64,000 nt of DNA from Mycobacterium sp. WUMAC-067 (lineage in GTDB: Bacteria > Actinomycetota > Actinomycetes > Mycobacteriales > Mycobacteriaceae). The notes under the pieces are model-generated. The model ran no database searches. It saw only the letters and a program-made list of their open reading frames with translations, and was not told where the DNA came from. The stretch spans positions 62,001 through 126,000 of the forward strand of contig NZ_JAEKMI010000005.1 of NCBI RefSeq assembly GCF_020217485.1. The letters run 5' to 3'. Numbering within the stretch: the first letter of the stretch is position 1; the number at the start of each line of letters is the position of its first letter. The translations under genes and the position numbers were made by a program. Positions 26,271 to 34,829 of the stretch are shown piece after piece.

Positions 26271-27236
26271 TTACAGGTGATGCTTGTAGGTGTCGTAGTC
26301 GGCGTCGGGTTCCCCGGTCGGCCGGAAGTACTCGATGTTGTCGATGCCAAAACCCCACTCCTCGCGGGGTTTCCACACCGCTTCGACGCGCATGCCCATC
26401 CGCACCTCGTGCGCGTCGATGTCGGCGACGAGATGCAGGAACGGGATGTCGGCCCCGTCGAGCAGCACGTAGGCGGCCACGTAGGGCGGCTTGATGCGCT
26501 GGCCCTGGAACGGGATGTTGATGATCGCGAACGTCGTCACGGTGCCCTTGTCCGGCAGCTCGACGAACTCGGTGGTCGGCTGACCGGTGGCCGGGTCGGC
26601 GCCGTGCGGCGGGAAGTAGACCTTCCCGCTTTCGCCGGTGCGCGCACCCAGCAGCTTGCCCTGGGCGATGGCGCGAAGGTAGGCGCTCTCCTCGTGCGAG
26701 GCGGTGTGCTGAATGGTCAGCGAGACCGGTGTGACGACCATGGTCACCGGGTCTTTGTCGCCGTCCGACCGCTCCGCGACGGCTTCAGCTTCCTCGCCGA
26801 GCGCGAAATACGCGATGTCGGTGATGGCGCCCACCGGCTCGTCGGCCCAGTGCACATGCACCCGGGTGCCGGACTTGATGGCGTTGGGCTCGCCCGCATC
26901 CACCGCGTGGATCAACGGGGTGTCGGCGCCGTCGAGCTTGATCAACGCCCAGGCGAACGGCCGGTCGAGCGGCTGGCCCTCGATCGGTTCGGGCTGCCAG
27001 GTCCACGAGACGACGGTGCCGACGCTGGAGACCGGTACCATCTCGCCCAGCGGCTCATAGGTGACCGGGTCATATTCCGGCGGCGGCACATGTACCCGGC
27101 CATCCGATCCGCGTACACCCAGGACGTGGCGGTCACGCAGTGCGGTGAAGAACTTACTCAGCGTGGGGCCGACTGAACGGGTGTAGTCGAAGGCCAACGT
27201 CAGTGGCGCGGAGAGCGGTGGCTCAGGGTGATCCAT
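26271..27236 (-). CDS. Tandem DUF35 (OB-fold) protein, Rv3521 ortholog
   Basis: Protein of 321 residues with a visible internal duplication. Each half has a ...GTV..., (P)AYxLLDGAD-P-hHxV core: VGTVVSWTWQPEP with WALIKLDGADTPLIHAV, and KGTVTTFAIINIP with AAYVLLDGADIPFLHLV. These are DUF35-type OB folds; no cysteines occur, so the zinc ribbon usual in this family is absent. DUF35 domains deliver or stabilise acyl-CoA for thiolase-like partners (ChsH2 with Ltp2), so it is probably the partner of Ltp3/Ltp4. The start ATG at 27236 is 39 bases from a KstR box; a later start is possible because the M. tuberculosis protein is shorter (303). Confidence 0.88.
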   Translation of the reverse strand: MDHPEPPLSAPLTLAFDYTRSVGPTLSKFFTALRDRHVLGVRGSDGRVHVPPPEYDPVTYEPLGEMVPVSSVGTVVSWTWQPEPIEGQPLDRPFAWALIKLDGADTPLIHAVDAGEPNAIKSGTRVHVHWADEPVGAITDIAYFALGEEAEAVAERSDGDKDPVTMVVTPVSLTIQHTASHEESAYLRAIAQGKLLGARTGESGKVYFPPHGADPATGQPTTEFVELPDKGTVTTFAIINIPFQGQRIKPPYVAAYVLLDGADIPFLHLVADIDAHEVRMGMRVEAVWKPREEWGFGIDNIEYFRPTGEPDADYDTYKHHL

Positions 27237-27275
27237 CAGGGGCGGGCTACTCGAGCTGGCTGTCACGCCATCGAG

Positions 27276-27289
27276 TAGAACAGGTTCTA
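27276..27289. promoter_or_regulatory. KstR operator between Rv3521 and Rv3520c orthologs
   Basis: TAGAACAGGTTCTA fits TNNAACNNGTTNNA with an AG centre instead of the usual AC. It sits between divergent genes and probably serves both. Confidence 0.87.
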
Positions 27290-27329
27290 AGAACGGATTC
27301 AACATCGGGTCTGCGGAAGGGCGAAGACG

Positions 27330-28370
27330 ATGAAGCTGGGACTGCAGCTGGGATATTGGGGCGCGCAACCGCCGGAGAACCACGGTGAGCTCGTCGCCGC
27401 GGCCGAGGAGGCCGGGTACGACGCCGTCTTCACTGCCGAGGCGTGGGGATCCGACGCCTACACGCCGCTGGCCTGGTGGGGATCGTCGACGTCCCGGGTG
27501 CGGCTGGGCACCTCGGTGGTGCAGCTGTCCGCGCGGACCCCGACGGCCTGCGCGATGGCCGCCCTGACGCTCGACCACCTGTCCGGCGGCCGGCATGTGC
27601 TGGGCCTCGGAGTCTCCGGGCCGCAGGTGGTCGAGGGCTGGTACGGCCAGTCGTTCCCCAAGCCGCTGGCCCGTACCCGCGAATACATCGACATCATCCG
27701 GCAGGTGTGGGCGCGGGAGGCGCCGGTGACCAGCGGCGGGCCGCACTACCCGCTGCCGCTGAACGGCGAGCGCGCAACAGGTCTGGGCAAACCGCTCAAG
27801 CCGATCACCCATCCGCTGCGGGCCGACATCCCGATCATGCTGGGCGCCGAGGGGCCGAAGAACGTCGCGCTGGCCGCCGAGATCTGCGACGGCTGGCTGC
27901 CGATTTTCTACACGCCGCGCATGGCCGACACCTACAACGAATGGCTGGACGAGGGGTTCGCCCGCCCGGGCGCGCGCCGCAGCCGCGAGGACTTCGAGAT
28001 CTGCGCGACGGCCAACATCGTCATCACCGAGGACCGCAGCGCCGCCTTCGCGGCCATGAAGCCCTACATCGCGCTCTACATGGGCGGGATGGGCGCCGAG
28101 GACACCAACTTCCACGCCGACGTCTACCGGCGGATGGGCTACTCCGAGGTCGTCGACGACGTGACGAAGCTGTTCCGCAGTGGACAAAAGGACGGCAAAG
28201 AACGAGCGGCGGAGATCATCCCGGACGAGGTGATCGATGACGCCGCGATCGTCGGCGACATCGACTACGTGCGTAAGCAGATCAAGGCCTGGGAGGCCGC
28301 CGGCGTGACCATGATGGTGGTGTCCGGGCGCAGTACAGAGCAGGTCCGCGAGCTGGCGAGCCTGATCTGA
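27330..28370 (+). CDS. LLM-class F420-dependent oxidoreductase, Rv3520c ortholog
   Basis: Luciferase-like (TIM-barrel) oxidoreductase of 346 residues. It starts MKLGLQLGYWGAQPPENH and has YDAVFTAEAWGSDAYTPLAWWG, RVRLGTSVVQLSARTP and GGRHVLGLGVSGPQVVEGWYG, typical of mycobacterial F420-dependent LLM enzymes. The substrate is unknown; KstR control suggests a sterol-related redox step. It starts at ATG 27330, 40 bases from the operator. Together with the Ddn pair it makes three probable F420 enzymes within this sterol cluster. Confidence 0.88.
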   Translation: MKLGLQLGYWGAQPPENHGELVAAAEEAGYDAVFTAEAWGSDAYTPLAWWGSSTSRVRLGTSVVQLSARTPTACAMAALTLDHLSGGRHVLGLGVSGPQVVEGWYGQSFPKPLARTREYIDIIRQVWAREAPVTSGGPHYPLPLNGERATGLGKPLKPITHPLRADIPIMLGAEGPKNVALAAEICDGWLPIFYTPRMADTYNEWLDEGFARPGARRSREDFEICATANIVITEDRSAAFAAMKPYIALYMGGMGAEDTNFHADVYRRMGYSEVVDDVTKLFRSGQKDGKERAAEIIPDEVIDDAAIVGDIDYVRKQIKAWEAAGVTMMVVSGRSTEQVRELASLI

Positions 28371-28388
28371 CCCCAGCCCAGCGCGGAC

Positions 28389-28402
28389 TAGAACACGTTC
28401 TA
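28389..28402. promoter_or_regulatory. Perfect KstR operator in a convergent intergenic region
   Basis: TAGAACACGTTCTA, identical to the operator at 18121. It lies 18 bases after the stop of the LLM oxidoreductase and faces no annotated gene start on either strand (see finding). Confidence 0.88.
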
Positions 28403-28420
28403 ATTTTCTTGCCAGCGGGT

Positions 28421-28434
28421 GAGAACGCGTTCTA
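28421..28434. promoter_or_regulatory. Near-consensus KstR operator in the same convergent gap
   Basis: GAGAACGCGTTCTA matches TNNAACNNGTTNNA except for the first base. It is followed 10 bases later by an ATG on the plus strand, exactly the gap seen at fadA5 and the Rv3531c ortholog. Confidence 0.75.
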
Positions 28435-28444
28435 GATTGTCCGG

Positions 28445-28519
28445 ATGACACGCCCGACGACGATGCCGAGCGCGCAGCGCGATGAGGCGGAGCCGGGCAA
28501 TCGACACCGGCCCGACCGG
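28445..28519 (+). other. Possible truncated gene start or promoter remnant behind the orphan KstR boxes
   Basis: An ATG at 28445 lies 10 bases after the second box. It opens a frame reading MTRPTTMPSAQRDEAEPGNR and a few residues more before it runs into the antisense of the Rv3519-like gene. I do not recognise the peptide. It may be the remains of a KstR-controlled gene whose body was lost, or a promoter for an antisense transcript over the convergent genes. Coding is doubtful. Confidence 0.3.
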
Positions 28520-29242
28520 TCAGCCGAGCGGGTGGGCGTCGCCGAATGTCATCTCGACGTGTCCGACGGATCCAGAGATCATGGCCCGCTTTGGCAGGCC
28601 CAGCGACGCCAGCTCCTTGGCGTAGGCGTGGTCGCCCAGTCGCAATCTCGCGCCGCCGGCCTGACCGCGCAGCCCGCGCACCCGCATCTCCCAGGGCACT
28701 TCCCGGGTGGTGCCGTCGGCGTAGGTGTAGGTCTTGAGGACCTGCGGGCGCGAGGTGAACAGCGACGGCACCGGCAATCCGCGGGCGAAGTCGATGCCCG
28801 CGATGTGTGCGCCGTCGGCGCTGACGTCGAATCCGAACCGGCCCTGCTCGCGAACGGTGAAGTCGGCCATGATCTTCGGGAACCCCCAAATGGAGCGTCC
28901 CGCTTCCAGGGTGAAGCTCTGATCGACCGGCAGATGGTGGATGAACGCGGCCGCATCACCCAGCGCGCGCCAGCCGCGCGCCGTCGAGCCGGGGGGATTG
29001 ACCATCACGCAGGTGCCGAATTCGTGGTACTGCCCCAGGTCGCCGTCGATATAGCGGGCCAGCATCAGGTTGACCACCGCCCGGCCCGGGCGGTGCTGGC
29101 ATACTCGCAGACCGCTGTAGTCGATAAGGCGTTGCGCCGCTTGCGCATCCACCGAAAACATCGCGGTGTGCACGTCCGCTTTTCGTATCCGCACCGGCAT
29201 GGTGAGGACTGTCCCTGCAACGACGTGTTGTGACTCAGCCAT
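28520..29242 (-). CDS. Acetoacetate-decarboxylase-family protein, Rv3519 ortholog
   Basis: Protein of 240 residues with the acetoacetate-decarboxylase (ADC) fold: FGTCVMVNPPGST, AAAFIHHLPVDQSFTLEAGRSIWGFPKIMADF and the closing GHVEMTFGDAHPLG. In true ADC a lysine forms the Schiff base; in this family the GFPK lysine is a candidate, but many relatives are lyases or binding proteins with other substrates. Function is unknown. The ATG at 29242 is 42 bases from the divergent cyp142 start, so the two share a short promoter region that shows no KstR box. Confidence 0.83.
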   Translation of the reverse strand: MAESQHVVAGTVLTMPVRIRKADVHTAMFSVDAQAAQRLIDYSGLRVCQHRPGRAVVNLMLARYIDGDLGQYHEFGTCVMVNPPGSTARGWRALGDAAAFIHHLPVDQSFTLEAGRSIWGFPKIMADFTVREQGRFGFDVSADGAHIAGIDFARGLPVPSLFTSRPQVLKTYTYADGTTREVPWEMRVRGLRGQAGGARLRLGDHAYAKELASLGLPKRAMISGSVGHVEMTFGDAHPLG

Positions 29243-29284
29243 GCCGGTTACTGTAATCCGTTCGTCAACATTTGGAGGCTGTAG

Positions 29285-30508
29285 ATGACTTCGACCATCC
29301 CGGAAGCAATCTCGAACATCGACCTGACCGACGGCAATTTCTACGCCGACCGTCACACCTCGCGCGAGGCCTATCGCTGGATGCGCGCCAACCAGCCGGT
29401 GTTTCGCGATCGCAACGGGCTGGCCGGCGCCACCACGTATCAGGCCATCCTCGACGCCGAGCGCAATCCGGAGTTGTTCTCCAGCACGGGCGGCATCCGT
29501 CCCGACCAGCCGGGCATGCCCTACATGATCGACATGGACGATCCCGCACATCTGTTGCGGCGCAAGCTGGTCAACGCCGGCTTCACCCGCAAGCGGGTGA
29601 AGGAGAAGGAGCCGTCGATCGCGAGGCTGTGCGACACCCTGATCGACGCGGTGTGTGAGCGCGGCGAGTGTGACTTCGTCCGCGATATCGCCGCCCCGCT
29701 GCCGATGGCGGTGATCGGCGACATGCTGGGCGTGCTGCCCGACGAACGCAGCATGCTGTTGAAGTGGTCCGACGACCTGGTCTGCGGGCTGAGTTCGCAC
29801 ATCGACCCCACGTCGGACGTGGCCCAGGCGGTGATGGCCGCATTCGCCGCGTACACCGAGTTCACCACGGACATCATCACCAAGCGGCGCGCCGAGCCCA
29901 CCGACGACCTTTTCTCCATCCTGGTCAACGCCGAGGTGGAGGGGCAGCGGATGTCCGACGACGAGATCGTCATGGAGACGCTGCTCATCCTCATCGGCGG
30001 CGACGAGACCACGAGGCACACGTTGAGCGGGGGGACAGAACAGCTGGTGCGCCACCGCGACCAGTGGGACGCCCTGGTGCGTGACCCGTCGTTGCTTCCG
30101 GGCGCCATCGAGGAGATGCTGCGCTGGACGTCGCCGGTCAAGAACATGTGCAGGACTTTGACGGCTGATACGGACTTCCACGGCACCTCGCTGCGTGAGG
30201 GCGAGAAGATCATGCTGCTGTTCGAGTCGGGCAACTTCGACGAGTCGGTGTTCGAGGACCCGGACAGCTTCGACATCCGGCGAAACCCGAACAGCCACAT
30301 GGCTTTCGGCTTCGGCACCCACTTCTGCCTGGGGAACCAGCTGGCCCGCCTCGAGCTGTCGATGATGACCGAGCGGGTGCTCAAGCGGCTGCCGGATCTG
30401 AGACTGGCCGACGACGACTCGACCTTGCCGCTGCGGCCGGCGAACTTCGTCAGTGGCCTGGAGGCGATGCCGGTGGTGTTCACGCCGAGCGCGCCGCTGC
30501 TGGGCTGA
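29285..30508 (+). CDS. cyp142: Steroid C26/C27-oxidising cytochrome P450 Cyp142
   Basis: P450 of 407 residues, the functional backup of Cyp125 that oxidises the cholesterol side-chain terminus with the opposite stereochemistry. The heme loop is FGFGTHFCLGNQLARLE with Cys348. The I-helix is GGDETTRHT and the K-helix EEMLRWTSP. The N-terminal region (LTDGNFYADRHTSREAYRWM) is typical of Cyp142. The start ATG at 29285 follows TGGAGG. Its last 29 bases overlap the 3' end of the convergent endonuclease-like gene. The whole reading frame is intact. Confidence 0.95.
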   Translation: MTSTIPEAISNIDLTDGNFYADRHTSREAYRWMRANQPVFRDRNGLAGATTYQAILDAERNPELFSSTGGIRPDQPGMPYMIDMDDPAHLLRRKLVNAGFTRKRVKEKEPSIARLCDTLIDAVCERGECDFVRDIAAPLPMAVIGDMLGVLPDERSMLLKWSDDLVCGLSSHIDPTSDVAQAVMAAFAAYTEFTTDIITKRRAEPTDDLFSILVNAEVEGQRMSDDEIVMETLLILIGGDETTRHTLSGGTEQLVRHRDQWDALVRDPSLLPGAIEEMLRWTSPVKNMCRTLTADTDFHGTSLREGEKIMLLFESGNFDESVFEDPDSFDIRRNPNSHMAFGFGTHFCLGNQLARLELSMMTERVLKRLPDLRLADDDSTLPLRPANFVSGLEAMPVVFTPSAPLLG

Positions 30509-31355
30509 TCGCGTTTGGGCCCCGTTTCGCCCACGCCGCTGCCACCCTGGCGATGATGCCGCCCGGTGTGTCTTCGATCGTGACGCGAACGACCGTCCAA
30601 CCAATCTCCGCCAGGGTCTCCGCGCGTCGAATGTCCTTGTTGAATTGCCGCTGATCGCTACGGTGATGATCTCCGTCGTACTCGACCGCGACTTTGATGT
30701 CTTCCCAACCCATATCGAGTACGGCGACAAGCTCGCCGTACGTGCCGTAGACGGGGATCTGCGTCTTCGGGCACGGATAACCGGCGTCAATGAGCAGCAA
30801 TCGCAACCACGTCTCGCGTGGTGATTCGGCCCCCGCGTCGACCAGGGTCAGCGCGCGCCGCGCCCGGCGGACATTCCGATGGCCCTTGTAGCGTTCGGTG
30901 AGCAACTCGACTTCGGCGACGTCGAGTCTCGTCGCCCGAGCAAGCGCGTCGAGAGCCGCGACGGCCTTGCCGATGGGATTGCGGCAAGCGATATCGAAGG
31001 CCGTACGGGCCGCGGAGGTCGCGGGTATGTCGCCGATCAAGCGGATTTCGTTGTGTGCCAGCGAATCCGACCACGTGGTGATGCCGGCCGGCGGACGGCG
31101 GTGCTGGTAGACCAATTGCGCGGGCGCCCGGTGGTCGACCCATTTGGCCCCGTGCAGTGCCGAGGCGGAGCGTCCTGCGACGATGCCCCGCCGCCGCGAC
31201 CACAGCCACGCGGCGCATGCGCGTCTTGTGGCGGTCAGTTCCGTGCCGGGGTCGACGTAGACGTCGGGGTGCAGCGCGACGAACCGGCTCCGCAGCCGAT
31301 ACCGGGTAAGGGTGCCGGCTGCGAGCGCCTCGCTGCCGATGAAGGGTTCGCGCAC
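30480..31355 (-). CDS. Endonuclease-like protein (AbiEi-type N-terminus, DUF559/Vsr-like C-terminus), paralog of the gene at 11356
   Basis: Protein of 291 residues aligning over its whole length with the product of 11356-12195: EPFIGSEALAAGTLTRYRL, SASALHGAKWVDH, ETWLRLLLIDAGYPCPKTQIP and LDMGWEDIKVAVEYDGDHHR. The acidic residues of the DUF559/Vsr nuclease core are retained (D-M-G-W, V-E-Y-D-G-x-H-H). It starts with GTG at 31355. Its C-terminus (ISPAAARSA) lies inside cyp142 on the other strand, suggesting the gene was inserted at the cyp142 3' end. A CGAACGTGAC palindrome lies just upstream of its start. Function is unknown; nuclease activity is inferred. Confidence 0.85.
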   Translation of the reverse strand: MREPFIGSEALAAGTLTRYRLRSRFVALHPDVYVDPGTELTATRRACAAWLWSRRRGIVAGRSASALHGAKWVDHRAPAQLVYQHRRPPAGITTWSDSLAHNEIRLIGDIPATSAARTAFDIACRNPIGKAVAALDALARATRLDVAEVELLTERYKGHRNVRRARRALTLVDAGAESPRETWLRLLLIDAGYPCPKTQIPVYGTYGELVAVLDMGWEDIKVAVEYDGDHHRSDQRQFNKDIRRAETLAEIGWTVVRVTIEDTPGGIIARVAAAWAKRGPNAISPAAARSA

Positions 31356-31388
31356 GCGAGCAGTGTCGCGTCAAGGACTGACAGCGAC

Positions 31389-31448
31389 GCCGAGTGTGAC
31401 GGCAGGGCGAAAAATCGGCCGAAAAATCGCCGTGACGTCACGTTCGGC
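31389..31448. repeat. Palindromic element with GCCGARYGTGAC arms
   Basis: Arms GCCGAGTGTGAC (31389-31400) and GTCACGTTCGGC (31437-31448) pair at 10 of 12 positions. The interior holds GGCGAAAAATC and GAAAAATCGCC, partly symmetric. It lies between the endonuclease-like gene and echA19 (both minus strand) and may end the echA19 transcript. The arm GCCGAACGTGAC is related to the palindromes at 2510 and 11284. Confidence 0.65.
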
Positions 31449-31465
31449 GCAACCGGCCCCGCCGC

Positions 31466-32278
31466 TTACTTATTTTGGAAGTTGGGCTTGCGCTTCTCGG
31501 CGAACGCCCGGGGACCTTCCTTGGAGTCCTCGGAGAGGAACACCGGTATTCCGTTGGCGGTATCGGGCTTGAAGGCCTCTTCCTCGTGCATCCCCTCGGT
31601 CTCGCGGATCGTCTTGAGGATCGCCTGCACGGCCAGCGGCCCGTTGTTCTCGATCACCTCGGCGATTTCGAGGGCCTTGGCCAGCGCCTGCCCGTCGGGC
31701 ACGACGTGGCCGATCAGGCCGATGTCCTTGGCCTCGGCGGCGGTGATGTGCCGCCCGGTCAGCAGCAGGTCGCACGCCACCGTGTAGGGGATCTGGCGCA
31801 CCAGTCGCACCGCGGACCCGCCCATCGGGTACAGGCTCCACTTGGCCTCGGAGATGCCGAATTTGGCGCTCTCGCCGGCCACCCGGATGTCGGTGCCCTG
31901 CAGGATCTCGGTGCCCCCGGCGATGGCCGGGCCCTCGACGGCGGCGATGAGCGGCTTCTTGAGCCGGCGGCCCTTGAGAAGGGCGTCGATTCGTGACGGG
32001 TCGTAGCTGCCGTCCTTGAACGACTCCCCCGGCGGCTTCTGGGTCGCGGCCTTGAGGTCCATGCCCGCGCAGAAGTAGCCACCGGCGCCGGTCAGGATGC
32101 AGCAGCGGATGTCGGGATCGTTGTCGACGCGATCCCAGGCCTGGACCATGATTTCCATCATTTCGGTGCTCAGGGCGTTGCGGCGGTGGGGCCGGTTCAT
32201 GGTCACGATGAGGGTGTGACCACGCTGCTCCACCAGCGCGTCAGGACCGGTTTCCTCGTTTGCTGACGCCACGGACAC
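31466..32278 (-). CDS. echA19: Steroid enoyl-CoA hydratase EchA19
   Basis: Crotonase of 270 residues that hydrates the enoyl-CoA of the cholesterol side chain in the early beta-oxidation cycles. It has [12 protein letters not shown] (oxyanion hole) and [30 protein letters not shown] with the catalytic glutamate region. The body is nearly identical in pattern to M. tuberculosis EchA19 (Rv3516). The start is uncertain: GTG at 32278 has GAGGGAAAGG upstream and is chosen. A GTG at 32308, 15 bases from the operator, would add 10 residues as a leaderless start. It is divergent from fadD19. Confidence 0.94.
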   Translation of the reverse strand: MSVASANEETGPDALVEQRGHTLIVTMNRPHRRNALSTEMMEIMVQAWDRVDNDPDIRCCILTGAGGYFCAGMDLKAATQKPPGESFKDGSYDPSRIDALLKGRRLKKPLIAAVEGPAIAGGTEILQGTDIRVAGESAKFGISEAKWSLYPMGGSAVRLVRQIPYTVACDLLLTGRHITAAEAKDIGLIGHVVPDGQALAKALEIAEVIENNGPLAVQAILKTIRETEGMHEEEAFKPDTANGIPVFLSEDSKEGPRAFAEKRKPNFQNK

Positions 32279-32323
32279 GGCTACCGCCTTTCCCTCGACA
32301 ATGGTCACGAGCTTGCCTCGAAA

Positions 32324-32337
32324 TGTAACACGTTCTA
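32324..32337. promoter_or_regulatory. KstR operator between echA19 and fadD19
   Basis: TGTAACACGTTCTA fits TNNAACNNGTTNNA. It ends five bases before the fadD19 GTG and lies 15 bases from the upstream echA19 start candidate, so both transcripts are probably short-leadered or leaderless. Confidence 0.9.
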
Positions 32338-32342
32338 ATTTG

Positions 32343-33995
32343 GTGGCCGTGGCCTTGAATATTGCCGATCTTGCAGAGCACGCCATCGACGCGGTGCCCG
32401 AGCGTGTCGCCCTGATCTGCGGCGACGAGAAGCTGACCTACGCCCAACTGGAGGAGAAGGCCAACCGCCTTGCCCACTACCTGCTCGAGCAGGGGGTGAA
32501 AAAGGACGACAAGGTGGGCCTCTACTGCCGGAACCGCATCGAGATCGTCATCGCGATGCTCGGCATCGTTAAGGCGGGCGCCATCCTGGTGAACGTCAAC
32601 TACCGCTACGTCGAGGGCGAGCTGCGCTACCTGTTCGACAACTCCGACATGGTCGCGCTGGTCCACGAGCGCCAGTACTCCGACCGGGTGGCCAACGTGC
32701 TGCCCGAGACCCCAGGCGTCAAGACGATCCTCGTCGTCGAGGACGGCAGCGACAACGACTACCAGCGCTACGGCGGCGTCGAGTTCTACTCCGCGATCGC
32801 CCAGAGCTCACCCGAGCGCGACTTCGGCCCGCGCAGCGCCGACGACATCTACCTCCTCTACACCGGCGGCACCACCGGGTTCCCGAAGGGCGTGATGTGG
32901 CGCCACGAGGACATCTACCGGGTGCTGTTCGGCGGAACCGACTTCGCCACAGGCGAATTCGTCAAGGACGAGTACGACCTCGCCAAAGCCGCGGCCGCCA
33001 ATCCGCCGATGGTCCGCCACCCGATTCCGCCGATGATCCACGGCGCCACCCAGTCGGCGACCTGGATGTCGATCTTCTCGGGCCAAACCACGGTGCTGGC
33101 ACCGGAATTCAACGCCGACGAGGTCTGGCGCACGATTCACGACCACAAGGTGAACCTGCTGTTCTTCACCGGTGACGCGATGGCGCGGCCGCTGCTGGAC
33201 GCGCTGCTGGCGCACCAGGACAAGGGTAACGAGTACGACCTGTCGTCGCTGTTCCTGCTCGCTTCCACCGCGGCGCTGTTCTCGCCGAGCATCAAGGAGA
33301 AGTTCCTCGAGCTGCTGCCCAACCGGGTCATCACCGACTCGATCGGATCGTCGGAAACCGGGTTCGGCGGCACCAGCGTCGTGGCCAAGGACGCGCCGCA
33401 CAGCGGCGGCCCGCGCGTGACGATCGACCACCGCACCGTCGTCCTCGACGAGGACGGCAACGAGGTCAAGCCCGGCTCCGGTGTGCGCGGCTTCATCGCG
33501 AAGAAGGGCAACATTCCCGTCGGCTACTACAAGGACGAGAAGAAGACCGCCGAGACGTTCAAGACCATCAACGGCGTGCGCTACGCCATCCCCGGCGACT
33601 TCGCGACGGTCGAGGAGGACGGCACCGTCACGATGCTGGGCCGCGGCTCGGTGTCGATCAACAGCGGCGGCGAGAAGATCTATCCCGAGGAGGTCGAGGC
33701 CGCGCTCAAGGGGCACCCCGACGTCTTCGACGCCCTGGTGGTCGGCGTGCCCGACGCCCGGTACGGCCAGCACGTCGCGGCCGTCGTCCAGCCGCGGCCG
33801 GGAACCCGGCCCCCACTGTCGGAGCTGGACGCCTTCGTGCGTTCCGAGATCGCGGGATACAAAGTGCCGCGCAGCCTGTGGCTGGTCGACGAGGTCAAGC
33901 GTTCGCCCGCCGGCAAACCCGACTACCGCTGGGCCAAGGAGCAGACCGAGGCGCGCCCGGCCGACGACGTGCACGCCGCTCACGCCACTGCGTGA
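32343..33995 (+). CDS. fadD19: Steroid side-chain acyl-CoA synthetase FadD19
   Basis: AMP-forming CoA ligase of 550 residues that activates the C26/C27 steroid acid; in Rhodococcus it is needed for C-24-branched sterols. The P-loop-like motif is [14 protein letters not shown], the acetyl-CoA-synthetase motif is in [11 protein letters not shown], and the C-terminal domain ends with [22 protein letters not shown] carrying the catalytic lysine region. The GTG at 32343 gives [14 protein letters not shown], matching the M. tuberculosis N-terminus and lying five bases after the KstR box. TTG at 32340 is an alternative. Confidence 0.95.
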   Translation: MAVALNIADLAEHAIDAVPERVALICGDEKLTYAQLEEKANRLAHYLLEQGVKKDDKVGLYCRNRIEIVIAMLGIVKAGAILVNVNYRYVEGELRYLFDNSDMVALVHERQYSDRVANVLPETPGVKTILVVEDGSDNDYQRYGGVEFYSAIAQSSPERDFGPRSADDIYLLYTGGTTGFPKGVMWRHEDIYRVLFGGTDFATGEFVKDEYDLAKAAAANPPMVRHPIPPMIHGATQSATWMSIFSGQTTVLAPEFNADEVWRTIHDHKVNLLFFTGDAMARPLLDALLAHQDKGNEYDLSSLFLLASTAALFSPSIKEKFLELLPNRVITDSIGSSETGFGGTSVVAKDAPHSGGPRVTIDHRTVVLDEDGNEVKPGSGVRGFIAKKGNIPVGYYKDEKKTAETFKTINGVRYAIPGDFATVEEDGTVTMLGRGSVSINSGGEKIYPEEVEAALKGHPDVFDALVVGVPDARYGQHVAAVVQPRPGTRPPLSELDAFVRSEIAGYKVPRSLWLVDEVKRSPAGKPDYRWAKEQTEARPADDVHAAHATA

Positions 33996-34025
33996 CACGC
34001 TCCAAGCGCTAGGACCGCGCGCGGC

Positions 34026-34793
34026 GTGACCGACTTCGTCAAGCACAACCCGGACGCGCCCGCCCGTTTCTTCGCGGCGGAAGCCGCGGGCCTGCAATGG
34101 CTTTCCGGCGTCGACGGCGGTGTGCCGTGCGCGCAAGTCGTTTCCGTCACCGCGACCAGCCTGACGCTGCGGCGCCTCGATTCGGTGGGCCCGACGCCCG
34201 GTGCGGCGCGCGCGTTCGGCGGCCAGCTGGCCATCACGCACGACGCCGGCGCTGCGGGTTTCGGCGCGGGGCCCGACGGGTGGGACGGGCCCGGCTTCTT
34301 CGGGCCGCTGTCCCAGCCCCTGCCGATGTCGCTGCGGCCGCACCGACGCTGGGGCGAGTTCTACGCGCAGGAGCGGCTGGCCCCGATGGCCGAACTCGCG
34401 GCACCGCGGCTCGACGCGGCGACCCGCGAGGCCGTCGACGCCGTCGCGGCCCGTTGCCGTGCGGGCGATTTCGACGACGACGACCGGCCGGCCCGCCTGC
34501 ACGGCGACCTGTGGAGCGGCAATGTGATGTGGACCCCCGGCGGGGTGGTGCTGATCGACCCGGCCGCGCACGGCGGCCACCGCGAGACCGACCTGGCGAT
34601 GCTCGCGCTGTTCGGCTGCCCGCATCACGACGCCATCGTCGACGGTTACCAGCGGGTGCGGCCGCTGCGACCCGGCTGGCGAAACCGCATCGGGCTGCAC
34701 CAGCTCTTCCCGCTGCTGGCCCACGTCGTGCTGTTCGGCGGCGGGTACGCGCAGCAGACCGACGCCGCCGCCCGCGCCGCGCTGGCCGCCTGA
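34026..34793 (+). CDS. Fructosamine-kinase-family protein
   Basis: Kinase-fold protein of 255 residues in the fructosamine/ketosamine-3-kinase family (aminoglycoside-phosphotransferase-like). The catalytic loop is RLHGDLWSGNVMW and the metal-binding loop LIDPAAHGGHRETDLAML. The family phosphorylates sugar adducts on protein lysines as a repair step. No sterol link is evident. The GTG at 34026 begins 30 bases after fadD19 on the same strand, so read-through is possible. It lies where M. tuberculosis carries PE_PGRS genes between fadD19 and ilvX. Confidence 0.88.
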   Translation: MTDFVKHNPDAPARFFAAEAAGLQWLSGVDGGVPCAQVVSVTATSLTLRRLDSVGPTPGAARAFGGQLAITHDAGAAGFGAGPDGWDGPGFFGPLSQPLPMSLRPHRRWGEFYAQERLAPMAELAAPRLDAATREAVDAVAARCRAGDFDDDDRPARLHGDLWSGNVMWTPGGVVLIDPAAHGGHRETDLAMLALFGCPHHDAIVDGYQRVRPLRPGWRNRIGLHQLFPLLAHVVLFGGGYAQQTDAAARAALAA

Positions 34794-34829
34794 ACGTCGT
34801 CTACGGCAGCCGGGTTACTGTCGATCCCG

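Noticed and set aside
26271..28889. A minus-strand open frame of 872 codons
   Set aside because: Only the last 321 codons are the Rv3521-like gene. The rest is the antisense of the LLM oxidoreductase and the Rv3519 region, with Arg/Gly/Ala/His-rich shadow composition.
28520..30790. A minus-strand open frame of 756 codons covering cyp142
   Set aside because: cyp142 is intact on the plus strand with heme and ExxR motifs; only the final 240 codons are a real gene (Rv3519-like).
32808..34724. A minus-strand open frame of 638 codons over fadD19 and the fructosamine-kinase-like gene
   Set aside because: Both plus-strand genes carry full domain motifs; the antisense frame has none.
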